This document shows positions 47,771 through 57,265 of a stretch of DNA of 64,000 nt, in pieces. The stretch covers positions 62,001-126,000 of the forward strand of contig NZ_RCZG01000005.1 in NCBI RefSeq assembly GCF_006439015.1, given 5' to 3'. The notes beneath the pieces are model-generated. The model saw only the letters and a program-made list of their open reading frames with translations, searched no databases and had not been told where the DNA came from. Source of the stretch: Mycolicibacterium hodleri (GTDB taxonomy: Bacteria > Actinomycetota > Actinomycetes > Mycobacteriales > Mycobacteriaceae). Every line of letters starts with the position of its first letter. The stretch's first letter is position 1. The translations under genes were made by a program, and so were the position numbers.

Positions 47771-47913
47771 TTGGTCAAGCCGCGAACCTGACCCATCGGT
47801 AAGATGACTTCGCCGGGCTGTGTACAGTCGTTCACCGAGCAATGATTTGGTAGCCACGCGAATCCTCGCCGTCCACCTACGCGCGGGATCGATCCGCCGA
47901 AAGGACCACTCGC

Positions 47914-49125
47914 ATGACGTTTTCCCTTGAGCTGTCCGATGACGTGATCGAGGTCAGAAACTGGGTCCACGACTTCGCTGAGAAGGTCGTCCGGCCCGCT
48001 GCCGCCGAGTGGGACGAGCGCGAGGAGACCCCATGGCCCATCATCCAGGAGGCCGCCAAGATCGGCCTTTACTCGGTGGAGCTCTTCGCCACGCAGGCCG
48101 CCGAGCCGTCCGGGCTCGGCATGCTCACGGTGTTCGAGGAGATGTTCTGGGGTGACGCGGGCATCGGGCTCTCGATCCTGGGGACGGGCCTCGCCGCCGC
48201 ATCACTGGCCGCCACCGGGACACCCGAGCAGCTGGGGGAGTGGCTGCCTCAGATGTTCGGCACCGTCGCCGAACCACTGCTTGCCTCGTTCTGCGCGTCG
48301 GAGCCCGGGGCAGGCTCGGACGTGTCGGCAATCATCACCCGCGCACGCTACGACGAAGCCAACGACGAGTGGATCATCAACGGCACCAAGACGTGGGCCA
48401 CCAATGGCGGTATCGCAAACGTGCACATCGTCGTCGCGTCGGTGCATCCAGAGTTGGGGTCGCGTGGGCAGGCGACGTTCATCATTCCGCCGGGCACCAA
48501 GGGTTTCAGCCAGGGACAGAAGTTCAAGAAACACGGCATCCGAGCGTCGCACACCGCTGAGGTCGTACTCGACGACGTCCGCATACCGGGCCGCTTGATC
48601 ATCGGGGGCAGGGAGAAGTTCGAGGAACGGATCGCCAAGGCGCGCGCGGGCAAGAGCTCCGCGGGGCAAGCTGCGATGAAGACCTTCGAGCGGACCCGTC
48701 CGACGGTCGGCGCCATGGCGCTGGGTGTCGCTCGCGCGGCGTACGAGTACGCGCTCGAGTACGCCCAGCAGCGCGAGCAGTTCGGCCGCAAGATCGGCGA
48801 CTTTCAGGCCGTCGGATTCAAACTCGCCGACATGAAGACCCGCATCGACACGTCACGGCTGCTGGTGTGGCGGGCCGGCTGGATGGCGCACAACGACAAG
48901 CCGTTCACTAACGCCGAGGGGTCGATGGCCAAGCTCGTGGCGAGCGAAACCGCCGTCTACGTCACCGACGAGGCCATCCAGATCCTCGGTGGCAACGGCT
49001 ACACCCGTGACTATCCCGTCGAACGCATGCACCGCGACGCGAAGATCTTCACGATCTTCGAGGGCACCAGCGAGATTCAGCGTCTGGTGATGGCGAGGGC
49101 AATCACCGGGCTGCCGCTGAAGTAG
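47914..49125 (+). CDS. Acyl-CoA dehydrogenase
   Basis: 403 residues, full-length FAD-dependent acyl-CoA dehydrogenase. Visible: [19 protein letters not shown] (flavin contact), [52 protein letters not shown] and [13 protein letters not shown] with the catalytic-base glutamate in FEGTSE. Dehydrogenates an acyl-CoA of unknown chain type; no other beta-oxidation genes adjoin. Start ATG 47914 with GAAAGGA upstream. Confidence 0.94.
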   Translation: MTFSLELSDDVIEVRNWVHDFAEKVVRPAAAEWDEREETPWPIIQEAAKIGLYSVELFATQAAEPSGLGMLTVFEEMFWGDAGIGLSILGTGLAAASLAATGTPEQLGEWLPQMFGTVAEPLLASFCASEPGAGSDVSAIITRARYDEANDEWIINGTKTWATNGGIANVHIVVASVHPELGSRGQATFIIPPGTKGFSQGQKFKKHGIRASHTAEVVLDDVRIPGRLIIGGREKFEERIAKARAGKSSAGQAAMKTFERTRPTVGAMALGVARAAYEYALEYAQQREQFGRKIGDFQAVGFKLADMKTRIDTSRLLVWRAGWMAHNDKPFTNAEGSMAKLVASETAVYVTDEAIQILGGNGYTRDYPVERMHRDAKIFTIFEGTSEIQRLVMARAITGLPLK

Positions 49126-49146
49126 CTTGCTGACTGGTTGGCACCG

Positions 49147-49905
49147 CTACACCACGACGAACCAGATCGCGACGTAATGGCACGCCGCGGCCGCCGCGGT
49201 GAACGCGTGGAAGAACTCGTGATAGCCGAAGGTCTGCGGCCACGGGTTGGGCCAACGGACGCCGTAGAGAACCGCTCCGATGTTGTAGAGAACGGCGCCC
49301 GCGCAGAGCAGGACCACCACGGCCAGGCCGGCGCCGTCGAGGAGAACGCCGGCGAACCAAATCGCCGTGTACCCAAGCACCAGGTATAGAGGCACCCCGA
49401 CCCACCGAGGTGCGGACGGCCAGAACATCTTCAGCGCTACGCCCGCCGCGGCGCCCGAATACACGATGGTCAACACCAGCTTCGCCGTGTCCGGCGGCAT
49501 GGCCAGCAGCGCCAGCGGTGTGTAACTGCCTGCGATGAAGAGGAAGATCATCGAGTGGTCGGCGCGCTTCATCCACTTGTAGGTGGCCGGATTGTCCCAA
49601 CGCACGCGGTGATACACCGCGCTGACGGTGAACATGCCGATGATCGTCGTGGCGTAGACGAGGGTAGCGACGCCCGCGTGCGGTCGGCCGACGAGCCAGG
49701 CGACCGGCACGAGAGCCGCGCCGGCGATTATCGCCACCGCTGCACACACCAGGTGGATGGCGCCACGGGCACTCGGCGTATGCAGGATTTCCGTGACCGT
49801 GTCCGCGAGGACCTGGGGTAGATCGTCGTCACCCCGAAGAATCTCGGGGATGTCTACGTCGGCCGTCCGCGCTGCTTCGGCGGATCCAACGATCGAGCCG
49901 CTCAT
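49147..49905 (-). CDS. Hemolysin III/PAQR-family membrane protein
   Basis: 252 residues, seven hydrophobic segments after a soluble ~40-residue N-terminus. PAQR metal-site motifs are visible: TVSAVYHRVRWD (S-x3-H), KRADHSMIFLFIAGSYTPLA and GYHEFFHAFTAAAAACHY (H-x3-H). Proposed hydrolase/receptor-like membrane enzymes binding zinc; mycobacterial function unknown. The 257 bp to the next gene at 50163 hold no recognisable gene. Confidence 0.9.
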   Translation of the reverse strand: MSGSIVGSAEAARTADVDIPEILRGDDDLPQVLADTVTEILHTPSARGAIHLVCAAVAIIAGAALVPVAWLVGRPHAGVATLVYATTIIGMFTVSAVYHRVRWDNPATYKWMKRADHSMIFLFIAGSYTPLALLAMPPDTAKLVLTIVYSGAAAGVALKMFWPSAPRWVGVPLYLVLGYTAIWFAGVLLDGAGLAVVVLLCAGAVLYNIGAVLYGVRWPNPWPQTFGYHEFFHAFTAAAAACHYVAIWFVVV

Positions 49906-50162
49906 GTCGTCACCGATCTGTGTCGTTCAGGACATCTCCGCTGTCGAGTATGAACCTTTGCCAATCGGCGTGGCCGCCGCAGTAGACGGACGGGCCTGGC
50001 GTAGAGGCTACAGAAGATGGTGCGGTCTTGATCGCAGCGAAGCGCCTGACCAGATCACGATGGGGTGAACAGTTGGCGTCTGCGCTGTCATCTATTCGAA
50101 TCAACGACGGTGCGTCGAGTGACATCTATGGTGATGTCGGTCGCGACCGAGGGGGATGATCG

Positions 50163-50963
50163 ATGCACGGGTTGGAAGGTCGGGGTGTGCTCGTCACCGG
50201 CGCAGCGTCTGGCATCGGCAAGGCCAGCGCCCGGCGGCTGCTCGACGAGGGCGCCCACGTGGTCGGCGTCGACCTGGGGTCCGACACGCCAGCCGAACTC
50301 GCCGGAGCGCGCTTCACCTACCGGGCTGTCGACGTCCTCGACGCAGGCGCCGTCATTGCCGCGGTGGGGACGGTCGTGGCCAAGGCCGGTCGCCTCGATG
50401 GCGTAGTGCACGCCGCGGGCGTAGCCGGTGGAGGACCGGTTCATCTGTTGCCCGACGACGAATGGGACAGGGTCGTTGGAATCAACCTGAAGGGCACGTT
50501 CGTGGTGTCGCGCGCCGCGCTCATCCAGATGGTGCAGCAGGGGAGGGTCAATGGTGAGCGCGGGGCCATCGTGAACCTGGCGAGCATCGAGGGCATCGAG
50601 GGCACGGCGGGCGGCAGCGCCTACAACGCGTCGAAGGGCGGGGTGGTGCTGCTGACCAAGAACACGGCAATCGACTACGGTCCCAGCGGTATCCGCGTCA
50701 ACGTCATCTGTCCCGGTTTCATCGAGACACCCATGTTCGACTCGGTCATGGGCATGCCAGGTTTCGAGGTGCCGCGCGAGGGTCTGCGACACGAACACAA
50801 ACTTCGACGCTTCGGACGCCCGGAGGAGATCGCGTCGGTGGCAGCCTTCCTGCTGTCGGCCGACGCGAGCTTCGTGAGTGGCCAGGCCATAGCGGTGGAT
50901 GGCGGTTACACCGCGGGGCGCGACCACCACGTCACCGAGTTGATGGGGTTGGGCGAGCAGTAG
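50163..50963 (+). CDS. Short-chain dehydrogenase/reductase
   Basis: 266 residues, classical SDR: cofactor motif LVTGAASGIGKASARRL, VDLGSD strand end favouring NAD, VHAAGVAGGG, IVNLASIEG (serine), GSAYNASKGGVVLLT (Tyr/Lys) and the IRVNVICPGFIETPM loop. Substrate unknown. Stand-alone. Confidence 0.9.
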   Translation: MHGLEGRGVLVTGAASGIGKASARRLLDEGAHVVGVDLGSDTPAELAGARFTYRAVDVLDAGAVIAAVGTVVAKAGRLDGVVHAAGVAGGGPVHLLPDDEWDRVVGINLKGTFVVSRAALIQMVQQGRVNGERGAIVNLASIEGIEGTAGGSAYNASKGGVVLLTKNTAIDYGPSGIRVNVICPGFIETPMFDSVMGMPGFEVPREGLRHEHKLRRFGRPEEIASVAAFLLSADASFVSGQAIAVDGGYTAGRDHHVTELMGLGEQ

Positions 50964-51156
50964 TCCGCGATGTCGTCGGCAGCGGCGCCGGCCTAGGTGT
51001 AGCACCGACCCAGTTTTGCTTTCTGGACCCGCCAGCTCAAGATCAAACGTTCCGCTGTTACGCGCTTCAGCGTTGTCTTACCGCGTTAGCCTTCCTCAGT
51101 GGCCAGATCCTCGGCGCTTAGAACCACCGCCGGTTCCGCGCGGGTGAGATCTGTCG

Positions 51157-51741
51157 TTGCGACGTCGGATGTCATGGCTCGCGCGGGCGGCGGAATGTTC
51201 CTTGCGGGTGAGCGTCAACGTGTCTGGTCTGGAGTTGGTCCGGACGGGATACACCACTCGCGTTCTGGCTGTCCTCAAGGAAACCGGCTGGCCCGCGGGC
51301 CAGTTGGTGCTCGAGGTGACCGAAAGCGTGCTCGACGCTGACACGCCACTGGCGATCGACGCACTCCATTGCTTGCGAGCCGAAGGCATTCGGATTGCGA
51401 TCGACGATTTCGGCAATGGGTACTCGTCGTTGAGCAGGATCCATTTGCTGCCCGCCGACATCATCAAGCTCGACGCGTCGTTCACCGTGGCGATCACGCC
51501 CGACGGGAAAGAAGCACCGCCGCTGCTGCAGGCCGTCGCGGCGCTGGGGACGGCACTCGGGCTGCCGGTACTCGCCGAGGGCGTCGAGACTGCTCATCAG
51601 GCCGCCATTTTCGCTCGCATCGGTTTCGAGCTTGCTCAGGGCTTCTACTTCGCTCGCGGGCTTCCGCTGGTCGAGCTCAAGGAGACCCTCGCCGCGGCCG
51701 CCATTCTGCCGAGTGCCGGCTCGTCGGGGTTGTTCCCGTGA
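51157..51741 (+). pseudogene. EAL-domain remnant lacking its N-terminal part
   Basis: The readable part (LRVSVNVSGLELVRTGYTTR, LEVTESVLDADTPLA, IRIAIDDFGNGYSSLSRI, DIIKLDASF, VLAEGVETAHQAAIF, ELAQGFYFARGLP) is the C-terminal two thirds of a cyclic di-GMP phosphodiesterase domain with several metal and base residues. The EAL-bearing first strand and about 70 residues before VSVNVS are missing, and the preceding 190 bp do not encode them. With this truncation, activity is unlikely. GTG or ATG starts exist within, but a decayed gene is the best call. Confidence 0.75.
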
Positions 51742-51748
51742 CAGGCGC

Positions 51749-53596
51749 TCAGCGCGCGGCCCGCAGCGCGACGTCAGAGATTTCCGTTCGGCTCTGACCG
51801 TCGGTCGTGCCCAACTTGGTGATCCACACCAACACCTCGGATGTCTTCTTTTGGTCGTCGACGGTGATGGTGTTCTCCCCGGGCTGCAGTGGCGTGCTCG
51901 GGGTCAGCTCCGTGGTGTCGGACAGACTGGCCGGGGTGGCGCTGTCCGCTGCCCGGATCTGCACCTCGGTACCGGTGCTGGGCACGTTAATGGTGACCTC
52001 GCTCAATGCGGTGGGCGCGGACAAGTGGAGAATCAGCCCGACGCCCTGCTTGAAGGTGGGGAACGGCGCGGCATCCCGGTAGGTGTCCGTCGGCCACGAC
52101 GTGTTCGGGTTGCCGTCGATGGCTAGTCCCGCCTGTTCGGAGTGGTCGGGCGTTCCGCCGGGCGAGAAGACGGTTGCACTCTCCGGCGTCACGATCGGCC
52201 CAGGGCCGCTGGGCTCCCACAGTCCGAATCCTCGGGTGGCGATGGTCGCCGAGGCCGCGAGCACCGCAATGACCGCGATCAGCGCAACGACGAGGGCCCG
52301 GCGTGACCGCCACGAGGGTGTCTTGCCCGATTCGACCTGGACGGACTTCTGCGCGCGTCGCGGACGGTTCCCGGCAGAGCGGTTGACGACTCCATCGGCG
52401 AACAGGGTGCGGTCGTCCCAGTACCCGTTGACCTCGACCACGTCTCCATCGGCGAGTTGCCCGGTGATGGAAGTGCCACGAAGCTCGACGGGCACGATCG
52501 GGTGCGCTTCCCCGGCCGATGTGTGGCGCTCCACGGTGAACGACCAGAGCTCATCGTCGCCATCGGCTCCGGCCTGAATCTTCCTCACGGCGCGTGCGGT
52601 GCCGACCACGTTCATCAGTTCGAGCCGCCTGGTGTGAGACGGCGGTGTGCCCGGGCTGCGATCCGCGGCGACATCGAAGGGCGCGGTGAACGCAGCCGTA
52701 TCCGGGGGAGCGGGACGCGAGTCTCGCTGCTCTGTGTGCGCAGGAGTGTCCGCTGTATTCGGCTGCCCGCTCATTGCCTGGGCGAAGTCGATGCAACGCG
52801 GGTACCGGTCGTCGGGGCTCTTCGCCAAGGCTTTCGCCAGCACGCTGTCGAGGTGGGCGAGTTCGGGTCGGCGCTCGGAAAGCCGGGGCGGCGGTGTGTG
52901 AAGGTGGTTGCCGACCACCACGGCTCGATTCGAGTTGTCGAACAATGGTGCACCGGTCAGAAGGTAGAACGCCGTTGCAGCCAAGGCGTACTGATCTACG
53001 CGGCCGTCGAGGGACTTGCTGACGAGTTGCTCGGGTGCCGCGTAGGCGACGGTACCGATGGCCATGTTGGCCTCGGTGATACCGCTGACGTCGTCGGTTT
53101 CGCGCGCGATGCCGAAGTCGGTCAGCAGCACCCGTCGCCGGGTGCCCTCTGGCGGGGTAGTGACCAGGATGTTCGCCGGCTTGACGTCTCGATGCAGCAG
53201 ACGTCGCTCGTGGGCGAAGTCCAGGGCTTCGGCGACCGCCGTGACGATTTCCACGACGTCGTCGACGGGCATTCCGGACGGAAAGCGTTGCTCCACCAGG
53301 TGACGTGCGTCGGTGCCTTCCACGTAGTCCATCGAGATCCACAGCCGACCGTCGAACTCGCCGCGGTCGTGGACACCGACGATGTGGGGATTCCACAGGG
53401 TGGCGGCCAGCTCGGCCTCGCGGGTGAACCTGGCCCGGAACTCCTGGTCACCCGTGGCGTCGACGGACAGGACCTTCAGTGCGTCGAGACGCGGCAGGCG
53501 CGGGTGCTGAGCGAGATAGACCTCGCCCATGCCCCCAGCGCCGAGAAGCCGCTGAATCACGTAACCGGCGAATACGTCACCGTGGTTGAGCGGCAT
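51749..53596 (-). CDS. Membrane Ser/Thr protein kinase with OB-like and discoidin-like domains
   Basis: 615 residues from ATG 53596 (MPLNHGDVFAGYVIQRLLGA). Kinase domain 8-265 is complete: glycine loop LLGAGGMGEVYLA, Lys41, HRDVKPAN (Asp137), DFG at 160-162, YAAPEQL. A Pro/Thr-rich linker leads to a beta domain (VVGTARAVRKIQAG, QLADGDVVEVNGYWDDRTL) of OB-fold character, then a single membrane segment (ALVVALIAVIAVLAASATIA), then an outer domain with AGLAIDGNPNTSWPTDTYRD and FKQGVGLILHL, like discoidin/F5-8C carbohydrate-binding folds seen in mycobacterial MviN-type tails. A cell-wall-sensing kinase is the inference. Confidence 0.9.
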   Translation of the reverse strand: MPLNHGDVFAGYVIQRLLGAGGMGEVYLAQHPRLPRLDALKVLSVDATGDQEFRARFTREAELAATLWNPHIVGVHDRGEFDGRLWISMDYVEGTDARHLVEQRFPSGMPVDDVVEIVTAVAEALDFAHERRLLHRDVKPANILVTTPPEGTRRRVLLTDFGIARETDDVSGITEANMAIGTVAYAAPEQLVSKSLDGRVDQYALAATAFYLLTGAPLFDNSNRAVVVGNHLHTPPPRLSERRPELAHLDSVLAKALAKSPDDRYPRCIDFAQAMSGQPNTADTPAHTEQRDSRPAPPDTAAFTAPFDVAADRSPGTPPSHTRRLELMNVVGTARAVRKIQAGADGDDELWSFTVERHTSAGEAHPIVPVELRGTSITGQLADGDVVEVNGYWDDRTLFADGVVNRSAGNRPRRAQKSVQVESGKTPSWRSRRALVVALIAVIAVLAASATIATRGFGLWEPSGPGPIVTPESATVFSPGGTPDHSEQAGLAIDGNPNTSWPTDTYRDAAPFPTFKQGVGLILHLSAPTALSEVTINVPSTGTEVQIRAADSATPASLSDTTELTPSTPLQPGENTITVDDQKKTSEVLVWITKLGTTDGQSRTEISDVALRAAR

Positions 53597-54326
53597 GGTT
53601 GAGAGCCTACAAAGTGCGTCAGACCGCGCGGAGGGTTCACCGCCGAACGTCCGGATCGGCAAAGTTAGGCTCGCTTCAGTGGGTGGGAATCGTCAGTACC
53701 CGGGCCGTCTCGCTGCGACTGGGCTCGCGTGTGACCCCACGCTGAGACGACGGATGCCTACGCATCGCTTCGCGGAGTTCGCGCGAGCGCTGCCGGGTCG
53801 AGCGCGAAGACCGGCGCGAGTCCAGCGAAATGACAGTCTTATCAGTCGTGTTCATGGCCATCGTCAAGGCCCTCTCGATGAAGTTCGGGTCCTTCTCTAG
53901 TGCCCTTGATCGTGCGCGCCGGACCTGAGCGTGACCGTCAGCGTTTGCCGTGAACTCGGTAAGAATCGCGTCGGCTGCTCAAACACGCCGAACCCGTGGA
54001 GGCCGTGATCCATTCCGTGGGTCGGCGAGCTCGACCTCGACGTGACTGTCCTACCCATCGGGTGTAGGCCGACGACGTGGGAAACTTGGCTGCGGCCGGT
54101 CAAGATCATATGAGTTCCGTTGGCGCACAGACTAATCAACGCTTGCCAGCGGCTCCGAGGCCCGAATCCTCACCTCAACCAGCCGACGAGGCCTGGGCGA
54201 ATCGGCGTGGGGACTTACGGCTCCCGATCAGTGACTTAAGCCTCCTCAGTGCAGATGGCCGCTCTCCTAGGGTCAGGGATGCGGGTCACCTCTGTGGCGT
54301 TGCGCCACGCGAAAGGGCCGAGGGTC
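53597..54326. other. Intergenic region between the kinase and antiporter genes
   Basis: About 730 bp. One small leftward ORF (53676-53867) is plausible and is listed separately. Other open frames have no family resemblance. The GAAAGGGCCGAGGG stretch just before 54327 supplies the antiporter ribosome-binding site. No repeat or RNA gene recognised. Confidence 0.5.
53676..53867 (-). CDS. Hypothetical basic peptide upstream of the kinase gene
   Basis: 63 residues starting MTMAMNTTDKTVISLDSRR, then RSTRQRSRELREAMRRHPSS; arginine-rich and helical. GAGAGGG lies 8 bp before the ATG, so translation is plausible. Same direction as the kinase gene, 80 bp ahead of it. No family recognised. Confidence 0.3.
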   Translation of the reverse strand: MTMAMNTTDKTVISLDSRRSSRSTRQRSRELREAMRRHPSSQRGVTREPSRSETARVLTIPTH

Positions 54327-55808
54327 ATGTCTGACACCATTGTTTCCAGTCCTCCCGATGCGCCGCGTCGCGCCGGTGCGAAGGCCGGCCTCGGCCTGGC
54401 CGCTCTGACCGCGATCGTCGTCGGCTCGATGATCGGCAGTGGAATCTTCGCCCTGCCGTCGCAGATGGCCGGAAGCGCGGCTCCCGGGCCCCTTCTCATC
54501 GGCTGGGCCATCACCGGCGTCGGCATGCTGACGCTGGCATTCGTCTTCCAAACGCTGGCCAGTCGAAAGCCGGACGTCGACGGCGGCGTCTACGGTTACG
54601 CCTGCGCCGGCTTCGGTAACTACGTCGGCTTCACGTCTGCCTTCGGTTACTGGGTATCGGCCTGGGTCGGCAACGTGGCCTACCTGGTCCTGCTCTTCTC
54701 GACCCTGGGCTACTTCTTCCCCGGCTTCGAAGGCGGCACAACGGTTCCCGCGATAATCGGTGCTTCGGTAGTGCTGTGGGCCGTGCACGCGATGGCCCTT
54801 CGCGGCGTGCAAACCGCCGCCGCGGTCAACGTCGTGGTGACCGTCGCGAAGGTCGTTCCGATCCTCGTGTTCATCGCAATCGCCGCGGTCGGATTCAAGG
54901 CCGGATTGTTCTCCGCCGACTTCTGGGGCAAAGCCGTGCAGATCGACGGCGCACCGCTCGGTGACACGATGACGCAGATCAAGAGCATGATGCTGGTCAC
55001 CGTGTGGGTGTTCATCGGCATCGAGGGCGCCTCGGTCTATTCCCAGCGCGCCGCGACGCGCAGGGACGTCGGGCGGGCCACCGTGCTCGGCTTCGCTGCG
55101 GTGTTGGCGCTGCTGCTCATGGTGAACTTGCTGTCCTACGGCCTGATGACCCAGGCAAAGCTCGCCGGGGTGCCCGATCCCTCAATGGCGGGGGTGCTCG
55201 AGAACGAAGTGGGCACCTGGGGCGCCGCGTTCATCTCGATCGGACTGGTCGTCTCACTGCTGGGTGCCCTGATCGCCTGGGTGATGCTGTGCGTGGAGAT
55301 CCTGCGCCTGCCCGCCCTCGAACACGTGCTGCCCACGGCACTGGCCCGGGAGAACGCCCACGGAGCTCCCGCAAATGCGTTGTGGCTGACCAACTTATGT
55401 GTCCAGGCCCTGCTGCTGTGGACCCTCGCCAACTCGAGTACGTACACCAACCTGGTCTACCTCGCGACGTCGCTCATCTTGCTGCCCTATCTGTGGTCGG
55501 CGGCCTACCAGTTGCTGCTGGCCGTGCGCGGTGACACCTATCAGGCGGGCGGCGCGCGCGCCCGCGATATCGTCATCGGTGTGGTGGCCCTCTGCTATGC
55601 AGTGTGGCTGGTGTACGCGGGCGGCTGGCAGTACCTGCTCATTGCCGCGATGTTTTATCTCGCCGGCACCGGGCTCTACGTCTGGGCGCGCAAGGAAAGT
55701 CATTTGCCGGTGTTCACAAGAAACGAGCTCGCCGTCTTCGCAGTCGTCGTGTTGACGTCGGTCGTGGCCGTCGTGCTGATCGCCACCGGCGAACTGTCCG
55801 TCCTGTGA
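54327..55808 (+). CDS. Arginine/ornithine-type antiporter (APA family)
   Basis: 493 residues from ATG 54327, twelve hydrophobic segments. APC-superfamily motif GSMIGSGIFALPSQMAG in segment 1, then VDGGVYGYACAGFGNYVGF, FIGIEGASVYSQRAATRRDVG and the ArcD-like ending WARKESHLPVFTRNELAVF. Exchange of arginine for ornithine or similar basic amino acids is likely; no arcA/B/C genes are adjacent, so coupling to deiminase catabolism is not supported here. Confidence 0.85.
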   Translation: MSDTIVSSPPDAPRRAGAKAGLGLAALTAIVVGSMIGSGIFALPSQMAGSAAPGPLLIGWAITGVGMLTLAFVFQTLASRKPDVDGGVYGYACAGFGNYVGFTSAFGYWVSAWVGNVAYLVLLFSTLGYFFPGFEGGTTVPAIIGASVVLWAVHAMALRGVQTAAAVNVVVTVAKVVPILVFIAIAAVGFKAGLFSADFWGKAVQIDGAPLGDTMTQIKSMMLVTVWVFIGIEGASVYSQRAATRRDVGRATVLGFAAVLALLLMVNLLSYGLMTQAKLAGVPDPSMAGVLENEVGTWGAAFISIGLVVSLLGALIAWVMLCVEILRLPALEHVLPTALARENAHGAPANALWLTNLCVQALLLWTLANSSTYTNLVYLATSLILLPYLWSAAYQLLLAVRGDTYQAGGARARDIVIGVVALCYAVWLVYAGGWQYLLIAAMFYLAGTGLYVWARKESHLPVFTRNELAVFAVVVLTSVVAVVLIATGELSVL

Positions 55809-55860
55809 GCGCGAACCTATCCGGCAGGGCGCACGTGGATCAGGGGGATAGGGTCCGGGT

Positions 55861-56412
55861 ATGAGTTCCACGTCCTGGACGCTGGACGCCTCGGTCGGTC
55901 AGTTGCTCTTGCACACCGGTGTCGCAGGGCGGGCGGCCCGGCTGGGTCATGACCTGACTATCGCGATGAACGCGTGGAAGGCAGAAGTGTCCTGGGCCGG
56001 AAACGGTCCGACCGCAATGGAACTCACGGTCGAGGTGTCCTCGTTCAAGGTGTTGAAGGGCACAGGCGGGGTGAAGTCGCTGTCGGGCCCCGAGAAGGCG
56101 ATCGTTCGTTCGAACGCATTGGGCGCGCTCGACGTGAAGCGCTATCCCACCATCGGGTTCGAGTCGAACGACATCGAGAAGACCAATGACGGCTACCGCC
56201 TTACCGGGTCCCTCGACATTCATGGGACGACCAAGCCGCGAACGATCGATCTCCATACCGAAGATCTCGGCGATGCGTGGCGGGTATCGTGTGAATCCGT
56301 CATCCGCCAAACCGAGTTCGGGGTCAAGCCGTACTCGCTCTTCATGGGGTCGTTGAAGGTTGCCGACGACGTGACGATGTCCTTCAGTGCGAGCTGGGCC
56401 AAGGACGACTGA
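55861..56412 (+). CDS. YceI-family lipocalin-like protein
   Basis: 183 residues, no signal peptide. YceI beta-barrel pattern: WTLDASVGQLLLHTGVAGRA, LGHDLTIAMNAWKAEV, KRYPTIGFESNDIEK, GYRLTGSLDIHGTTKPRTI and SVIRQTEFGVKPYSLFMGSL. The family binds isoprenoid or amphiphilic ligands; role here unknown. Convergent with zur, 115 bp apart. Confidence 0.9.
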   Translation: MSSTSWTLDASVGQLLLHTGVAGRAARLGHDLTIAMNAWKAEVSWAGNGPTAMELTVEVSSFKVLKGTGGVKSLSGPEKAIVRSNALGALDVKRYPTIGFESNDIEKTNDGYRLTGSLDIHGTTKPRTIDLHTEDLGDAWRVSCESVIRQTEFGVKPYSLFMGSLKVADDVTMSFSASWAKDD

Positions 56413-56527
56413 CGGTCACAGGCTCGGTGCAGACGCCACGGCGATCCGAAAGTTGTTGATCTGCAATGGTGTTCGGGTGGTCAAGCTCTCAGCGGTGGCG
56501 GCGATGTCGGCAATTCGGTCACCCGGG

Positions 56528-56944
56528 TCAAGGGGACGATGTGCCAGTACACGCTGCGCAGGTGCCGAAGATCTCTATGGTGTGGCTGACGTCGGAGAAG
56601 TTGTGCTCATTGGCGACGTCGGCAGCCCATGACTCGACGTGTTTGCCAGCGACTTCAACGGTCGCACCGCAACTCCGACATACCAGATGGTGGTGGTGCT
56701 GCTCGGAGCATCGGCGGTAGGCGGACTCGCCAGACTCGGTGCGCAGCGAGTCGACGAGGTCGGAGGCGGCCATCGCCTGGAGGGTGCGGTAGACGGTGGT
56801 CAGTCCGATGCCCTCGCCACGTCTGCGGAGCTCTTCGTGCAGCTCCTGGGCGGTGCGGAACTCGTCGAGATTCTCCAGCAGCGCCGTAATGGCGGCGCGT
56901 TGCTTGGTCGCACGGGTGGCCGGTACTCGGTCGACGCCGGTCAT
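56528..56944 (-). CDS. zur: Zinc uptake regulator Zur (FurB)
   Basis: 138-residue Fur-family repressor. Helix-turn-helix ATKQRAAITALLENLDEFRTA, GIGLTTVYRTLQAM; structural zinc cysteines Cys89/Cys92 (CRSC) and Cys129/Cys132 (CAAC); sensor histidines in RCSEQHHHHLVC. ATG 56944 overlaps the stop of the shortened smtB as ATGA. The smtB-zur pair matches Rv2358-Rv2359. Adjacent znuABC genes support zinc rather than iron sensing. Confidence 0.93.
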   Translation of the reverse strand: MTGVDRVPATRATKQRAAITALLENLDEFRTAQELHEELRRRGEGIGLTTVYRTLQAMAASDLVDSLRTESGESAYRRCSEQHHHHLVCRSCGATVEVAGKHVESWAADVANEHNFSDVSHTIEIFGTCAACTGTSSP

Positions 56945-57120
56945 CGGCGCTCCGCTGCATGGCTGACGGCGGCGAGGACGATGTCGGCGAGCGGCGCGGC
57001 CAGTGCACGCAAAAGATCACCGCTGGTGTAGAGGACCGTGCGGGCCGGAATCTCGGGCCGCGGCCCCGCATCGTGATGGTGCGTCTCGGCCAGATCGGCG
57101 GAGATGGCCATACCGGGCAT
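56941..57120 (-). pseudogene. smtB: Internally deleted smtB (ArsR/SmtB zinc sensor without its helix-turn-helix)
   Basis: 59-residue ORF with GAGGATCT as ribosome-binding site. The N-terminal part ends SGDLLRALAAP, the typical first helix of SmtB; it is followed at once by LADIVLAAVSHAAERR, which matches the last helix of SmtB. About 60 intervening residues, carrying the entire DNA-binding region, are missing with the frame preserved. The final-helix zinc residues are only partly kept (H..E in SHAAE). It cannot act as a repressor, but stays open and ATGA-coupled to zur, so it may survive as a translated leader. Comparison is from memory of the M. tuberculosis protein. Confidence 0.75.
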
Positions 57121-57144
57121 AGATCCTCGCAATCCGCTCGATAA

Positions 57145-57159
57145 TGGAAATGACTTCCA
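57145..57159. promoter_or_regulatory. Zur-box-like inverted repeat upstream of smtB-zur
   Basis: TGGAAATGACTTCCA, a 15-bp imperfect palindrome 25 bp before the smtB remnant start. It agrees at 12 of 15 positions with a TGAAAATGATTTTCA-type Zur site (consensus from memory). Likely autoregulatory. Confidence 0.5.
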
Positions 57160-57175
57160 CTAACCAGCTACTCTT

Positions 57176-57195
57176 ACATGCGTACTCGCGCATGT
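57176..57195. promoter_or_regulatory. Inverted repeat ACATGCG-N6-CGCATGT upstream of smtB-zur
   Basis: Perfect 7-bp arms (57176-57182 and 57189-57195), between znuB and the smtB remnant. Position suits an SmtB-type operator, an interpretation that would leave it without its cognate repressor. Confidence 0.45.
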
Positions 57196-57265
57196 CAAAG
57201 TGATCGTCCGGAGCCGCTAGGCCAGACGTCGATAGCCGTCGCCGACCATCGCGACCCGGTGTCCG

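Noticed and set aside
50090..50110. TATTCGAATCAA, similar to a tRNA T-loop
   Set aside because: No matching acceptor, D or anticodon stems around it.
53897..54139. 80-codon leftward frame before the antiporter
   Set aside because: No ribosome-binding site, odd composition and no family; left as non-coding.
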